NCBI GenBank assembly: GCA_964490435.1
Contig: CAZBCF010000007.1
Location: 1 to 46,129 of the forward strand
Origin: IMCC26077 sp964490435
GTDB lineage: Bacteria > Actinomycetota > Actinomycetes > Nanopelagicales > Nanopelagicaceae
Direction: 5' to 3'
Length of the DNA stretch: 46,129 bases
A program made the position numbers and the translations under genes. Under the pieces are notes generated by a model that saw nothing but the letters and a program-made list of their open reading frames with translations, did no database searches and was not told the DNA's origin. Shown in pieces: positions 1 to 8,940 of the stretch. Positions within the stretch are counted from its first letter, which is position 1. Each line of letters opens with the position of its first letter.

Positions 1-207
1 GACTTCGACTATGAATTGCAGATGGCTCAGATGAATCGCCAACTCTCTGGCGTCGAGACTCTTTTCATGGCCACCCGCCCTGAATATTCATTCCTCTCCT
101 CATCGCTGGTGAAAGAGTTGGCAACCTATGGGGGAGATGTCTCGACGTACGTACCCGCACCAGTCCACTCTGCACTGTTAGAGCGAATCTCGGGAGGAAA
201 GAGATAA
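1..207 (+). CDS. coaD: Phosphopantetheine adenylyltransferase, C-terminal part
   Basis: Only the last 68 residues are in the window; the frame is open from base 1 and stops at 205-207. The visible part has the CoaD hallmarks: the helix with FDYELQMAQMNRQL, then ETLFMAT, the YSFLSSSLVKELA segment and the short tail with VSTYVP. CoaD transfers AMP from ATP to 4'-phosphopantetheine, the penultimate step of coenzyme A synthesis, in the cytoplasm. The N-terminal nucleotide-binding HIGH-type motif lies upstream of the window. The next gene starts one base after the stop, so the two are probably cotranscribed. coaD at the head of a SepIVA-DUF177-rpmF-rnc block is normal for actinobacteria. Confidence 0.93.
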   Translation, partial: DFDYELQMAQMNRQLSGVETLFMATRPEYSFLSSSLVKELATYGGDVSTYVPAPVHSALLERISGGKR

Positions 208-687
208 ATGGAAGCGCTCGAAAAATTACAGTTGGCTATCGCTATGGTCGAAGAGGCACGCTCTGTTCCACTCAGCGCCTCTTGCGTCGTGCATCGTGGC
301 GAATTACTCGGCATCTTGGATGAGGTTCGGGTGAGTCTGCCCTCCGATCTAGATGCTGCTGCACAAGTTCTTATCGATCGCGATGTGATTGTCGAAGAGG
401 GGCGCACGAGTGCCGAACAACTCGTTGCGATGGCGCGTGAAGAAGCTGCTCGCTTAGTAGAGCAGACCGAGATAGTGATTGCGGCTCGAAACGAAGCCGA
501 ACGAATCGTGAGCCAAGCCCACCAAAGCGCTCAAGAGCAACGCGATGAGGTCGATTCATATATCGACTCTCGTTTGGCGACGCTTGAAGTAATCCTTACT
601 AAGACGATGGATGCAGTCGTGAAAGGTCGGGAGCGAATCGCTGGAGCAAGCGAGAAGGACGTGCTCTCGCAACTGGCAGACGAATAG
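208..687 (+). CDS. sepIVA: SepIVA-like DivIVA-domain coiled-coil protein
   Basis: A 159-residue protein, rich in Glu, Ala and Arg, with a predicted long coiled coil from about residue 60 to 125 (many EEA, AER and QAH heptads). A short N-terminal segment contains VPLSASCVVHRGELLGILDEVR, the part that resembles the SepIVA/DivIVA-like family of actinobacteria. In Mycobacterium the homologous gene next to the DUF177 and rnc genes encodes SepIVA, a cytoplasmic septation and envelope regulator. Position plus the N-terminal motif support the same assignment here. It starts directly after the coaD stop, and GGAGG in the last coaD codons can serve as ribosome binding site. Some pipelines may mislabel it an ATP-synthase-b-like or plain hypothetical protein because of the coiled coil. 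Confidence 0.75.
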   Translation: MEALEKLQLAIAMVEEARSVPLSASCVVHRGELLGILDEVRVSLPSDLDAAAQVLIDRDVIVEEGRTSAEQLVAMAREEAARLVEQTEIVIAARNEAERIVSQAHQSAQEQRDEVDSYIDSRLATLEVILTKTMDAVVKGRERIAGASEKDVLSQLADE

Positions 688-702
688 CGAGGCTCTCATC
701 AC

Positions 703-1266
703 ATGCCTGTCACACCACGTGCAGATAACTCAGGTAACTCGGATTTTCGAGTCTCGATTCATGATCTCAAACGCCAGCCGGGAGAACTTCTCGAGATCCA
801 TCGCAGCTTTGACACTTCAGAGCGAATCGGCATCGACATCATTGCCATTGAATCACGCACCCATCTGACAATCATCGGAAAAGTCGAGTCGGTATCAACG
901 GGAGCGTTGGTGACCTGCGAGGTCACATCGGTGGCCAAAGGGGAATGTGTACGTTGTCTGGATCCGATTGAACGTCCGATCAAGACCCGAATCCAAGAGC
1001 TTTACTACTACGCGCTCCCATCTGATCTGAGCGAAGATGAGGATGAGCCCTTATTAATCACTGAAGAAAAACTTGACCTGCTACCTCCTATCCGTGATGC
1101 GGTCATCTTGGATCTACCTTTACAACCTCATTGCAGCGAGCAGTGCCTTGGACTCTGCCCTGAATGTGGCGAAAAGGTGGCCGAGAATCCCACTGGCCAC
1201 AATCATCAGAACATCGACCCGCGCTGGGCAAAGTTGCGCGATGTGGGCCGGCTAGAGCGAGACTAG
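703..1266 (+). CDS. yceD: YceD/DUF177 family protein
   Basis: A 187-residue DUF177 (YceD) protein. The family sits immediately upstream of rpmF in most bacteria and is linked to 23S rRNA accumulation and ribosome assembly; its biochemistry is not settled. Visible marks are the central beta-rich part with a CVRCLDPI motif (about residues 84-91) and the C-terminal CSEQCLGLCPECGE cysteine cluster (about 146-159), which could bind a metal. The C-terminal residues NIDPRWAKLRDV match the family end. Cotranscription with rpmF, 67 bases downstream, is expected. The ATG at 703 follows GAGG in GCGAGGCTC with suitable spacing. Confidence 0.88.
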   Translation: MPVTPRADNSGNSDFRVSIHDLKRQPGELLEIHRSFDTSERIGIDIIAIESRTHLTIIGKVESVSTGALVTCEVTSVAKGECVRCLDPIERPIKTRIQELYYYALPSDLSEDEDEPLLITEEKLDLLPPIRDAVILDLPLQPHCSEQCLGLCPECGEKVAENPTGHNHQNIDPRWAKLRDVGRLERD

Positions 1267-1333
1267 AGCGAGACTAGAGCGCTGATTTGCGCTTGTTTTG
1301 GCAAATTGGGCCGGGATACGGGATAGTTCTCCC

Positions 1334-1507
1334 ATGCCAGTTCCCAAGCGAAAGCTCTCCCGCGCCCGTACTCGTTGGCGCCGGAGCATGTGGCGTACCA
1401 CCGCAGCGAACACCGTTCTTTGCGAGCAGTGCCGTCAGCCACGCCTCCAACACATTGCCTGCCCGACGTGTGGCACCTACCGGGACCGTAACGCTCTAGA
1501 GGTTTAA
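1334..1507 (+). CDS. rpmF: Ribosomal protein L32
   Basis: A 57-residue large-subunit protein. It begins MPVPKRKLSRARTR, the canonical L32 start, so ATG 1334 is the start rather than the longer in-frame upstream codon at 1298. It carries the four-cysteine zinc version of L32 (CEQC near residue 33 and CPTCG near residue 46), so it is a zinc-dependent C+ paralogue. It lies between DUF177 and rnc as in many bacteria. Confidence 0.95.
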   Translation: MPVPKRKLSRARTRWRRSMWRTTAANTVLCEQCRQPRLQHIACPTCGTYRDRNALEV

Positions 1508-1515
1508 GTTTCATC

Positions 1516-2199
1516 ATGCATCGCGACCTCACTCAGGCTCTCGGTGCCGAAATAGATGCGCAACTACTCGACATTGCCCTCACTCATCGCTCCTTTGCCT
1601 ACGAATCAGGCGGGCTTCCAACCTACGAGCGGTTGGAATTTCTCGGCGACAGCGTCTTGGGTCTGATCGTCACCGCCGAGTTGTATCAGCGCTATCCAGA
1701 TCTTCCAGAGAGTCGTTTGAGTCCGCTGCGTTCAGGCATCGTCAATACAAGCGCGCTCGCCGATGTCGCTCGGGCGCTAGGACTTGGCCAGCACATCAAA
1801 ATCGGTAAAGGTGAAGAGAGTTCTGGCGGCCGCGATAAGGCATCGATTCTTGCCGATTCACTCGAAGCGCTCTTTGGTGCGCTCTATCTGGATAAAGGTT
1901 TCGAGTTCACCAAGAACGTCATTTTGCCTCTGATCGCACCTGTCATCGACAATGCTCTTGAAAAGGGCGCTGGGTTAGATGGCAAGACTGCTTTACAAGA
2001 GTTGCTCGCTGAGCGCAATTTGGGAACACCCGATTATCTTGTGACAGATTCTGGACCAGATCATGACAAGGATTTTGTGGCAAAGGTTATAGTGAACGGA
2101 AAAGTTGTTGGTCAAGGCGCAGGAAAAAGCAAGCGCGAAGCTGAGCAAATTGCAGCAATGATGGCATTCACAGATCTCAACGCTCACGAACGTGCCTGA
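1516..2199 (+). CDS. rnc: Ribonuclease III
   Basis: A 227-residue dsRNA-specific endonuclease that processes rRNA precursors and structured mRNAs, normally as a dimer. The N-terminal RNase III domain has the signature ERLEFLGDSVLGL (about residues 38-50), with the catalytic acidic residues there and in DSLEALFGALYLD (about 115-127). A double-stranded RNA-binding domain follows from about residue 150, with KTALQELLAERN near its start and GKSKREAEQIAA near its end. Length is normal. The gene overlaps mutM by 8 bases, so the two are translationally coupled. It starts 8 bases after the rpmF stop. Confidence 0.97.
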   Translation: MHRDLTQALGAEIDAQLLDIALTHRSFAYESGGLPTYERLEFLGDSVLGLIVTAELYQRYPDLPESRLSPLRSGIVNTSALADVARALGLGQHIKIGKGEESSGGRDKASILADSLEALFGALYLDKGFEFTKNVILPLIAPVIDNALEKGAGLDGKTALQELLAERNLGTPDYLVTDSGPDHDKDFVAKVIVNGKVVGQGAGKSKREAEQIAAMMAFTDLNAHERA

Positions 2200-3085
2200 A
2201 CTTCCTGAAGTAGAGACAGTCCGAAGTGAGCTGGCGGCATGGCTCCCTAGAAAGACCATCTCATCGATAAAAATCTTGCATCCCCGGGCAGTCCGTCGCA
2301 ACGCGGGTCCTTCGTTGCGCAGCGCAAAGAATCCATTGATCGGCGCGAAAGTCGTTGCAGTCAGGCGGCGGGGGAAATTCCTCTGGCTCGCCTTTGACCG
2401 CCCCTATGCGCTCGTGATTCATTTGGGAATGAGCGGACAGGTACTACTACCAAAGAGCCCATCATCGGCGAAGTCGCCACACCTGCGCGCTCGAATCGAG
2501 TTCAGTTCCGGCCAGCGTGAGATGCACTTTGTTGATCAACGTACCTTTGGTTACCTATCACTCGAGGAATTGATTAATGATCCTTATGAAGCAGAAAGAC
2601 TTGGCAACATAATTCCACAATCAATAACGCATATCGCCCCAGACTTGATGGAGATATGTGAGGAGCAGATTTCCTCGTATTCACTCATAGACCTCAACAA
2701 AAAGATTCGTGCGTCGAAAAGTGAGATCAAGCGCGTTCTCCTTAATCAATCAGTGGTGAGTGGGGTCGGAAATATCTACGCCGACGAGGGGCTGTGGGCA
2801 GCAAAGATCCACCCGGAGGTTCCAGCGAACTCATTGAATGCCGCTGAAGTCGAGCGGTTGCTCCACGCGTTACGCGCTGTCATGCTCCGCGCAATCGAGG
2901 CGGGCGGAAGCTCAATCGATGAGCAATACAAGCGAGTAAATGGTGAGAGTGGCTATTTTGATGTCGAACTGTGCGCTTATGGATGCGCAGGTGAGCCCTG
3001 CCCACGATGTGGAACCCTCATCCAAAGGTTGAGGTTTATGAATCGCTCCAGCCATCTCTGCCCTAAGTGCCAGAAGAAGCGGTAA
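2192..3085 (+). CDS. mutM: Formamidopyrimidine-DNA glycosylase (Fpg)
   Basis: A 297-residue bifunctional DNA glycosylase/AP lyase that removes 8-oxoguanine and formamidopyrimidines. It starts at a GTG inside the rnc 3' end. The mature N-terminus PELPEVETVR supplies the catalytic proline and glutamate. RRRGKFLWL carries the conserved lysine, GVGNIYADEGLWAAKIHP is the helix-two-turn-helix, and the C-terminal zinc finger has four cysteines (PCPRCG and CPKCQ). All key residues are present. As in Mycobacterium it sits between rnc and smc. With nfo and ogt elsewhere in the window it represents base damage repair. Confidence 0.97.
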   Translation: MPELPEVETVRSELAAWLPRKTISSIKILHPRAVRRNAGPSLRSAKNPLIGAKVVAVRRRGKFLWLAFDRPYALVIHLGMSGQVLLPKSPSSAKSPHLRARIEFSSGQREMHFVDQRTFGYLSLEELINDPYEAERLGNIIPQSITHIAPDLMEICEEQISSYSLIDLNKKIRASKSEIKRVLLNQSVVSGVGNIYADEGLWAAKIHPEVPANSLNAAEVERLLHALRAVMLRAIEAGGSSIDEQYKRVNGESGYFDVELCAYGCAGEPCPRCGTLIQRLRFMNRSSHLCPKCQKKR

Positions 3086-3116
3086 AAAATAGTTAGGGTA
3101 CTCACGGGCCAGCGAC

Positions 3117-3122
3117 AGGAGG
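3117..3122 (+). promoter_or_regulatory. Strong Shine-Dalgarno of smc
   Basis: AGGAGG lies 9 bases before the smc ATG at 3132. It is one of the clearest ribosome binding sites in the window and fixes the start; many other genes here have a weak site or none. Confidence 0.85.
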
Positions 3123-3131
3123 TTAGGGCTG

Positions 3132-6100
3132 ATGTATCTCAAGGCGCTGACCTTGAAGGGTTTCAAATCCTTCGCCTCGGCGACCACACTTCGCTTTGAG
3201 CCAGGAATTACCTGCGTGGTCGGCCCGAATGGCTCGGGCAAATCGAACATCATCGATGCTCTGACCTGGGTCATGGGAGAGCAAGGCGCGAAGAGTTTGC
3301 GCGGCGGCAAAATGGAAGATGTCATCTTCGCCGGCACCACCGGTCGGGCTCCGCTTGGGCGGGCAGAGGTCTCGGTGACGATCGATAACAGCGATGGTGC
3401 GCTGCCCATCGAATTCACTGAGGTGACAATCTCGCGAATACTTTTCCGAAACGGAACTAGCGAATATCAGATTAATGGTGAAACTTCACGACTTCTTGAT
3501 ATCCAAGAGTTGCTCAGTGATAGCGGTATCGGTCGTGAGATGCACGTCGTCGTTGGACAAGGACAGCTCGACTCAATCCTCTCTGCAAACCCCGAAGAGC
3601 GACGCGCTTTCATTGAAGAAGCCTCCGGAATCCTCAAGCACCGAAAGCGGAAAGAGAAGGCGCTGCGCAAACTTGAGGCGATGCAAGCCAATTTTGCTCG
3701 AATCCAAGATCTCCTCACTGAACTACGACGCCAACTGAAGCCACTCGGAAAGCAAGCCGAGGTAGCAAAGAAAGCTGCGACCATTCAAGCAGATGTTCGT
3801 GATGCGAGGTTGCGACTCTATGCCGATGATCTTCTGCAACTGAAGGAGAATTTCACTATCGAAGTCGCAGACGAGAACGCCTTGCGGGCACGGCGAAGTG
3901 AAGTTGAACGAGAACTCGAGAGCGTTCGCGCTCGCGAAGGTGAACTAGAGCAACTCACTTTCGCGCAAGCACCGGTGTTGACCAAGGCGCAAGATACGTT
4001 CTATCAACTCAATTCGCTCCGAGAGAGATTTCGTGGAAGTGCAAACTTGGCGAGTGAGCGCGCCCGCTACCTCTCTGATTCCGAAGAGGTGCTCTCCACC
4101 ACAGTCGACCCCGAAGCCCTCGAGCGCGAGGCAGCCGGAATCAGAACTCAAGAAGAGAGCTTGCGTCAATCGTTGTCGAGTCAACAAGAATCCTTGCGAG
4201 TTGCCAGTGCCAACCTTGCGCAAGCCGAGGGCGAGCTCAAGGCGCGTGAGAATGAGTTGTCCCAGGCGCTGCGCGCAGCAGCCGATGTTCGTGAAGGCAA
4301 TGCGCGTCGTGAGGGTGAAATCAACTCTCTTAAATCGCGAATCCACGCGAGTGAGTCAGAAATAGAGCGGCTAACCCGCAATCGTGATGATGCGTTGAGT
4401 CGAGCAGCACAAGCACAACAACAATTTGCTGCAAAAGAAGCGGAGATTGCCGGACACGGCGCTGGAGAGGAGAAACTCGATAGTGATTTCCAAAGTCGAA
4501 AGAGCGCACTCGATGCGGCGAGCGCAGCCCTTGAGAGTCTGCGCGATCGCGAACGGGCGATCGAGCGTGAGCGCTCAGCGACTCAAGCGCGAGTAGAGGC
4601 GCTCAAACTCTCGGTGGCAGCGCGCGATGGCAGCGCGCTACTTTTGGGTGCTCGCAACGAAGTTCCTATCATGGGAACGCTCGCCTCTTTGATGGAAGTT
4701 GCTTCTGGCTGGGATATTGCTATTGGTGCAGCCCTTGGCACCCTTGCTGACGCAGTGGTAGTAGGACGACTCTCAGATGCACTTGATGCCCTCACTCTTT
4801 TGAAGCGGGAGAACGCTGGTCGCGCCGAAATCATCGTCGTGGGTGGAAATGAAATGCCAAGCACCCTCTTTAATCAGCCACTGCCTAACGGGGCGTATCG
4901 CGCGCTAGATGTCATCCGCACTTCACAATTGCAACGACCATTGGCGCACATTTTAGGCAACACTGTTGTCGCCGACTCTCTGAATACCGCGCATTCAATC
5001 TTGCAGCAATATCCGACAGTTCGGGTCGTCACCAAAGAGGGCGACGTCTTGGGACGCGAACTCGTCAGTGGCGGCTCAAAGCGCGACACCAGCATCGTCG
5101 AACTCAACGCTGCTATCGAGACTAGTGAACGCCAACAAGCCGAACTCACCCACGATGGCGAGCGAATGCGATTTGAGATCGCGCAGGCGTTAGAGAAGGT
5201 GCAGAGTGAACGAGTCGAACTCGATCGCTTAATTGCAGCGCTTAACGAATCTGATGCACGAATGGCAGCCCTTGCTGAGCAGATTGCCGTCTTCAGTCAA
5301 ACCCGAAGCGCGGCACAAGCAGAGGCCGATCGGCTATCCACATCAATTGCTGAGGCAACCGCATTACTAACCGAGCATCGAGTCGAACTACAACGGATCG
5401 AGAGCGCGCCGATGACCATTACACCATCGGTAGATGTGAGTTCATTCGATATTGATCCGCTCCGCGAGAAGGTCTCTTTAGCTCGCACAGTAGAGATGGA
5501 AGCGCGATTGACATTGCGTACGGGTGAAGAACGAGCAAATGCGTTGGCAGATCGTGCCTCACAACTTGAACGTGGCGCACAGAGTGAACGAGACTCACGC
5601 GTACGTGCAATCTCACGACGTGAAGCGCGTGCACGTGCCGCGATAGTCGCGCAGAAGTTAGCTGAGATTGCGTACGACGCCCTCATTCAGATTGAAGTCT
5701 CAATAAATGCGGCGATGGCAGAACGAAACGCCCTCGAGGCAGCGCGCACCGAACGTGAAGGTGAAATTCTTGCCATTCGTGCCAAGAATCGGGAGTTGAC
5801 TGCAGAGATGGAGCAACTCACCGATAGCGTGCATAAAGATGAGATTGCCCGTGCAGAGCAACGACTGCGGATCGAACAGCTCGAAGAGAAAGTTTCCAGT
5901 GAATTCGGTGTGGATTCTCAGACCCTTACCTCTGAATACGGACCAAGCAATGATGTACCGACCTTCGTTCTCGATGAGGAAGGCCAAGTCATTTCGACTG
6001 AAATGATTCCGTATCGCCGAGATCAGCAAGAGAAGCGATTGGCTGCTGCCGAGAGATCGCTCACATTGCTCGGCAAGATCAATCCGCTTGCCCTCGAAGA

Positions 6101-6677
6101 GTTCGCGGCATTAGAAGAGCGATCAAAATATCTCGCTGATCAGCTCGAGGATCTTAAAAACACTCGGCGCGACCTACTCGAAATCGTGCGTGAAGTCGAT
6201 GAGCGAGTTGAGACCATCTTCAAAGAGGCATATCGGGATACCGCCAAGGCATTCGCTGAAATCTTTCCGCGGCTCTTTCCTGGTGGTGATGGGCGCTTGA
6301 TTCTGACCAATCCAGAGGATTGGCTCACCACGGGTGTCGATGTCGAAGCGCGCCCTCCTGGAAAGCGCATCAAACGGCTCTCGCTCCTATCGGGCGGGGA
6401 ACGTTCACTCACCGCAGTCGCCCTCTTAGTTGCAATATTCAAGGCAAGGCCGAGTCCGTTTTACGTTCTCGATGAGGTCGAGGCTGCCCTCGATGATGTG
6501 AACCTTGGTCGACTCCTAGAAGTTCTCTCCGAGTTGCGAGCCGACTCGCAACTCATCATCGTCACTCACCAGAAGCGGACAATGGAGATTGCTGATTCGC
6601 TCTACGGCGTGACGATGCGTGGCGATGGGGTGACTGAAGTAATCTCGCAACGAATCCGCGAAGTTGAGAACGCATAG
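3132..6677 (+). CDS. smc: Chromosome segregation protein SMC
   Basis: An 1181-residue condensin ATPase of normal length. The N-terminal head has Walker A GPNGSGKSN (about residues 32-40), followed by the LRGGKMEDVIFAGT region. Long coiled-coil arms rich in Glu, Arg, Ala and Gln flank the hinge at about residues 510-640, which includes GTLASLMEV and GTLADAVVV. The C-terminal head has the signature LSGGERSLTA and Walker B FYVLDEVEAALDD. SMC works with ScpA and ScpB (not in this window) to compact and segregate the chromosome. The C-terminal tail overlaps the ftsY start by one base, so smc and ftsY are coupled, as in other actinobacteria. Confidence 0.98.
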   Translation: MYLKALTLKGFKSFASATTLRFEPGITCVVGPNGSGKSNIIDALTWVMGEQGAKSLRGGKMEDVIFAGTTGRAPLGRAEVSVTIDNSDGALPIEFTEVTISRILFRNGTSEYQINGETSRLLDIQELLSDSGIGREMHVVVGQGQLDSILSANPEERRAFIEEASGILKHRKRKEKALRKLEAMQANFARIQDLLTELRRQLKPLGKQAEVAKKAATIQADVRDARLRLYADDLLQLKENFTIEVADENALRARRSEVERELESVRAREGELEQLTFAQAPVLTKAQDTFYQLNSLRERFRGSANLASERARYLSDSEEVLSTTVDPEALEREAAGIRTQEESLRQSLSSQQESLRVASANLAQAEGELKARENELSQALRAAADVREGNARREGEINSLKSRIHASESEIERLTRNRDDALSRAAQAQQQFAAKEAEIAGHGAGEEKLDSDFQSRKSALDAASAALESLRDRERAIERERSATQARVEALKLSVAARDGSALLLGARNEVPIMGTLASLMEVASGWDIAIGAALGTLADAVVVGRLSDALDALTLLKRENAGRAEIIVVGGNEMPSTLFNQPLPNGAYRALDVIRTSQLQRPLAHILGNTVVADSLNTAHSILQQYPTVRVVTKEGDVLGRELVSGGSKRDTSIVELNAAIETSERQQAELTHDGERMRFEIAQALEKVQSERVELDRLIAALNESDARMAALAEQIAVFSQTRSAAQAEADRLSTSIAEATALLTEHRVELQRIESAPMTITPSVDVSSFDIDPLREKVSLARTVEMEARLTLRTGEERANALADRASQLERGAQSERDSRVRAISRREARARAAIVAQKLAEIAYDALIQIEVSINAAMAERNALEAARTEREGEILAIRAKNRELTAEMEQLTDSVHKDEIARAEQRLRIEQLEEKVSSEFGVDSQTLTSEYGPSNDVPTFVLDEEGQVISTEMIPYRRDQQEKRLAAAERSLTLLGKINPLALEEFAALEERSKYLADQLEDLKNTRRDLLEIVREVDERVETIFKEAYRDTAKAFAEIFPRLFPGGDGRLILTNPEDWLTTGVDVEARPPGKRIKRLSLLSGGERSLTAVALLVAIFKARPSPFYVLDEVEAALDDVNLGRLLEVLSELRADSQLIIVTHQKRTMEIADSLYGVTMRGDGVTEVISQRIREVENA

Positions 6678-7504
6678 TGTCGCTCTTCTCAAAGTTCACC
6701 TCCTTATTTTCTCGATCCAATCGAGACGCTATTGATTGGAAGGAACTCGAACAGACTCTCATCAGCGCTGACCTTGGCCCCATGCTCGCGAAACAGGTTT
6801 CCGATCGACTGCACGTTGAGAAGAACCTTTCCTTGAATGAGGCGCTAGCCGACCTTCTTGTGAAGAAGGATCGTTCGCTTGTGACAGCAGTCGCTGGACC
6901 TACCGTGATTTTGGTGGTCGGAGTTAATGGCAGCGGCAAGACCACTAGCGTTGGCAAAATCGCAGCCGCTCTTGCCGCGCAGCGACGCTCGGTCGTCGTC
7001 GTCGCGGCAGATACTTTTCGCGCCGCAGCGCGGGAACAATTGCAAACGTGGGCTGAGCGCACTGGGGTGATCTGTGTTGCTGGCAAAGATGGCGCCGATC
7101 CTGCCGCTGTTGCCTTCGATGGCGTTAATCAAGCAGTCGAAGGGCGCGCAGACTTTGTCCTGATCGATACCGCAGGTCGGTTGCAGACAAAAGAGGGCTT
7201 GATGGATCAACTCGGAAAGATTCGCCGGGTGATCGAGAAGAAGGTGCCTGTTACAGAAGTGCTCTTGGTTCTCGATGGCAGCACGGGACAGAATGCGCTT
7301 GCTCAGGCGCAGGCCTTCACCTCAGCGGTACATGTGACGGGGCTGGTGCTCACCAAACTCGATGGCTCCACCCGAGGGGGCTCTGCTCTTGCCATTGAAG
7401 CCACTCTGGGTATTCCCATTAAATGGGTCGGTACCGGCGAGGGCGTCGGGGATATCGCCCCCTTTGATGCAGATGCCTACATAAGGCAGTTACTGGAGCA
7501 GTAA
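6677..7504 (+). CDS. ftsY: Signal recognition particle receptor FtsY (short form)
   Basis: A 275-residue SRP GTPase. The N domain covers about residues 20-75. The G domain has GVNGSGKTT (G1), DTFRAAAREQL, DTAGRLQTKEG (G3) and TKLDGSTRGG (G4). It docks ribosome-SRP complexes to the membrane. The start is a GTG overlapping the smc stop by one base. The protein has almost nothing before the N domain: the acidic A domain of E. coli FtsY is absent. Only a short amphipathic stretch, SLFSKFTSLFSR, precedes it and could act as the membrane-targeting helix. Its partner Ffh is encoded about 1.8 kb downstream. Confidence 0.96.
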   Translation: MSLFSKFTSLFSRSNRDAIDWKELEQTLISADLGPMLAKQVSDRLHVEKNLSLNEALADLLVKKDRSLVTAVAGPTVILVVGVNGSGKTTSVGKIAAALAAQRRSVVVVAADTFRAAAREQLQTWAERTGVICVAGKDGADPAAVAFDGVNQAVEGRADFVLIDTAGRLQTKEGLMDQLGKIRRVIEKKVPVTEVLLVLDGSTGQNALAQAQAFTSAVHVTGLVLTKLDGSTRGGSALAIEATLGIPIKWVGTGEGVGDIAPFDADAYIRQLLEQ

Positions 7505-7656
7505 CCACGGGCAGTTAGAAACATCCCTGTTACAGAACGGCGCGATTGTTTATTACCCGGAAACCTGCCTCTAACCCCCTCGTACCACGCCCTCCGCATA
7601 GTTAACCCACCTTTACTGCACAGCCGGGTAGGGGCCGAGAACATGGGAGATATTCA
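7505..7656 (+). promoter_or_regulatory. amt-glnB upstream region with GlnR-like half-sites
   Basis: This 152-base gap precedes the ammonium transporter operon. It contains GAAAC (7518-7522), six bases, then GTTAC (7529-7533), and another GAAAC at 7560-7564. The GAAAC/GTNAC pair at 11-base spacing is the half-site pattern of actinobacterial GlnR boxes, although the full four-box array is not complete. The GGGAG at 7644-7648 is a plausible ribosome binding site for amt. No convincing -35/-10 pair was identified. Confidence 0.3.
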
Positions 7657-8940
7657 ATGAGCGAAGTTGTACTCAACCCAGGTGATACCGCCTGGATGTT
7701 GATGAGCTGCGCCCTGGTGCTGTTGATGACACCAGGACTTGCACTCTTCTACGGTGGAATGGTTCGAGCCAAAGGCGTCTTGAACATGATGATGATGTCA
7801 TTCATCTCGATGGGGATCGTCTCAATCTTGTGGGTCCTTTATGGGTACTCGATGACATTCGGTAAAGACCTTGGCAGCGGATTACTTGGTGATCCCTTCG
7901 AGATGGCTGGTCTGTCGAAACAGATTGCAGCCGATTCATTCTTTGGCACCATACCTACGTCGGTATTCGTCGCATTCCAAGCGATGTTTGCCATCATTAC
8001 CGTTGCGCTCATCTCAGGTGCTATTGCTGATCGCGCGAAGTTCGGTGGTTGGGTGGTATTCGTCGTGATCTGGTCGACGTTGGTCTATTTCCCCGTCGCG
8101 CACTGGGTCTTCGACTTCGACGGCGGCGAAGGGGATCCCGGAGGATGGATTGCTAATCAATTAAAGGCAATCGACTTTGCTGGCGGAACTGCGGTGCATA
8201 TCAATGCCGGAATCGCTGCGCTCGCCGCAGCGCTTGTGCTCGGCAAGCGTGTTGGTTTCGGCCGCGAAGCATTCAAACCCCACAACTTGACCCTAGTGAT
8301 GATCGGTGCCGGCCTGCTCTGGTTTGGTTGGTTTGGCTTTAATGCTGGCTCTGCAGTGGCTTCGAACGCGACTGCGGGAATCACTTTCCTTAATACTTTC
8401 GTCGCAACTGGCGCGGCGATGTTGGCTTGGTTGATCGTGGAGAAGATTCGCGATGGACGAGCCACATCACTGGGTGCGGCGTCAGGAGTGGTGGCAGGTC
8501 TAGTTGCCATCACCCCATCCTGCTCATCGGTGAATCCGCTCGGTGCGATTGGGCTCGGTGCAATCGCCGGTGTGCTCTGCGCGCTCGCCGTCGGCTTGAA
8601 GTACAAGTTCGGGTTCGACGATTCACTCGATGTCGTCGGAGTGCACTTAGTGGGCGGGCTCGCTGGCTCGATCTTGGTTGGCGTCTTTGCGACCGCTGAT
8701 GCACCGGCGGGAGTCAATGGCTTGCTCTTTGGCGGCGGTTTCGATCAATTTAATCGACAAGTGATCGCAAGCCTTGCGGTCTTGGTCTACTCGTTCGTGA
8801 TCACATACATCATTGCGAAGATAATCGATAAGACAATCGGCTTCCGCATCTCACCAGATGCAGAGGCGAAGGGAATCGATCTCTCCGAGCATGCTGAATC
8901 AGCATATGAACTAGGTGGAACTCGTGGAGGTGCGTTCTAA
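7657..8940 (+). CDS. amt: Ammonium transporter (Amt/MEP family)
   Basis: A 427-residue integral membrane channel with about 11 helices. The N-terminal ALFYGGMVRAKGVLNMMM and the pore segments WFGWFGFNAGS, AVHINAGIAAL and GVHLVGGLAGS carry the twin histidines and phenylalanine typical of ammonium channels. It brings ammonium, or its NH3 equivalent, into the cell. The stop overlaps the glnB start by one base. Amt-PII pairing means the PII protein plugs the channel when nitrogen is sufficient. The C-terminal tail is about 40 residues and contains the PII-interacting region DAEAKGIDLSEHAESAYE. Confidence 0.97.
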   Translation: MSEVVLNPGDTAWMLMSCALVLLMTPGLALFYGGMVRAKGVLNMMMMSFISMGIVSILWVLYGYSMTFGKDLGSGLLGDPFEMAGLSKQIAADSFFGTIPTSVFVAFQAMFAIITVALISGAIADRAKFGGWVVFVVIWSTLVYFPVAHWVFDFDGGEGDPGGWIANQLKAIDFAGGTAVHINAGIAALAAALVLGKRVGFGREAFKPHNLTLVMIGAGLLWFGWFGFNAGSAVASNATAGITFLNTFVATGAAMLAWLIVEKIRDGRATSLGAASGVVAGLVAITPSCSSVNPLGAIGLGAIAGVLCALAVGLKYKFGFDDSLDVVGVHLVGGLAGSILVGVFATADAPAGVNGLLFGGGFDQFNRQVIASLAVLVYSFVITYIIAKIIDKTIGFRISPDAEAKGIDLSEHAESAYELGGTRGGAF

